Assembly (NCBI GenBank): GCA_002715545.1
Contig: PAZI01000028.1
Location: 18,479-24,845, forward strand
Reading direction: 5' to 3'
DNA from: Methanobacteriota archaeon
GTDB lineage: Archaea; Thermoplasmatota; Poseidoniia; Poseidoniales; SP79
DNA: 6,367 bases
Shown: in pieces, positions 6,176 through 6,367 of the stretch
Layout: each line of letters begins with the position of its first letter
Numbering within the stretch: position 1 is the first letter of the stretch
Notes under the pieces: model-generated
What the model was told of the DNA's origin: nothing
The model's input: the letters and a program-made list of their open reading frames with translations, nothing else
Database searches by the model: none
Position numbers and translations under genes: made by a program

Positions 6176-6367
6176 TCACACTGGTGCTCGTAGAAGTAAT
6201 TCAACGAGCCTTGGCTTTAGTATTTCATCAGTAAGTTCCTCGACATATCGAACCGCAAGTGAGTGGGCGGGATCGAATCCTACATCTTTCTCAATGCTCT
6301 CAAAAGTAGACCAATCACCAATGTCGCGTGCATTTTTCATTTCATTCGCAGTCCTTTTTCCCACTCC
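6176..6367 (-). CDS. DUF655-like protein, C-terminal fragment (5' end beyond window)
   Basis: The last 63 residues of a gene entering from the right edge. The visible part starts with the hairpin GVGKRTANEM of a helix-hairpin-helix motif, then FESIEKDVGFDP and a helical RYVEELTDEIL tail. This matches the C-terminal end of archaeal DUF655 proteins (GxGK, then FESFEDI-like, DP, then an RIxEEL helix). DUF655 proteins are small predicted nucleic-acid-binding proteins commonly coded just before ksgA in archaea, which supports the call. A GTG at 6362-6364 is a Val codon inside the GVGK hairpin and is not taken as the start. The N-terminal domain cannot be seen. Confidence 0.72.
   Translation of the reverse strand, partial: GVGKRTANEMKNARDIGDWSTFESIEKDVGFDPAHSLAVRYVEELTDEILKPRLVELLLRAPV

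Noticed and set aside
6362..6364. GTG as the start of a 62-residue protein at the right edge
   Set aside because: The preceding codon is Gly, giving GVGK, a helix-hairpin-helix loop. The GTG is an internal valine of a longer gene.
1..6367. Search for CRISPR arrays, insertion sequences, tRNA or rRNA genes
   Set aside because: No regularly spaced direct repeats, transposase-like frames, terminal inverted repeats or cloverleaf sequences were seen on reading. All gaps between genes are under 65 bp.

Overview
The window looks like chromosomal DNA of a mesophilic archaeon, most likely a euryarchaeote or Thermoplasmatota-type lineage such as the marine Poseidoniales (Marine Group II). The archaeal reading rests on three things: a DUF655-like C-terminus directly upstream of ksgA (a classic archaeal neighbourhood), a lipobox-type secreted cyclophilin, and AT-rich TATA-like elements about 24-27 bp before two start codons. 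The lineage name is inference from overall flavour and no database was searched. Base composition is moderate and even, and no mobile element, CRISPR array, tRNA or rRNA was seen.

Layout, left to right: (1) the 5' part of a LOG-family (lysine-decarboxylase-like, PGGFGT motif) gene on the minus strand, running off the left edge. It is preceded by a candidate promoter and a small hairpin. (2) A minus-strand pair: a complete ABC exporter half-transporter (1427-3277) followed 42 bp later by a two-domain protein with an SRPBCC/START-like fold and a C-terminal SAP domain (590-1384). (3) One plus-strand gene, a secreted lipoprotein cyclophilin (peptidyl-prolyl isomerase, 3318-4094), divergent from the ABC gene and convergent with the next gene, with which it overlaps by 4 bases at the stop codons. 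(4) A minus-strand cluster transcribed from the right edge: a DUF655-like C-terminal fragment, then ksgA (16S rRNA adenine dimethyltransferase), then an unrecognised protein with an N-terminal helix-hairpin-helix-like region, a charged coiled coil and a four-cysteine zinc ribbon.

Functionally, the right-hand cluster looks like ribosome maturation or nucleic-acid handling. The middle gene acts on proteins outside the membrane. The ABC/SRPBCC-SAP pair is a membrane exporter with an unexplained partner. The left gene probably hydrolyses nucleoside monophosphates. Nothing here is clearly a new system. The two best leads are the SRPBCC-SAP fusion beside an exporter and the HhH/coiled-coil/zinc-ribbon protein behind ksgA. 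The region is densely coding, with no gene-free stretch over 300 bases.
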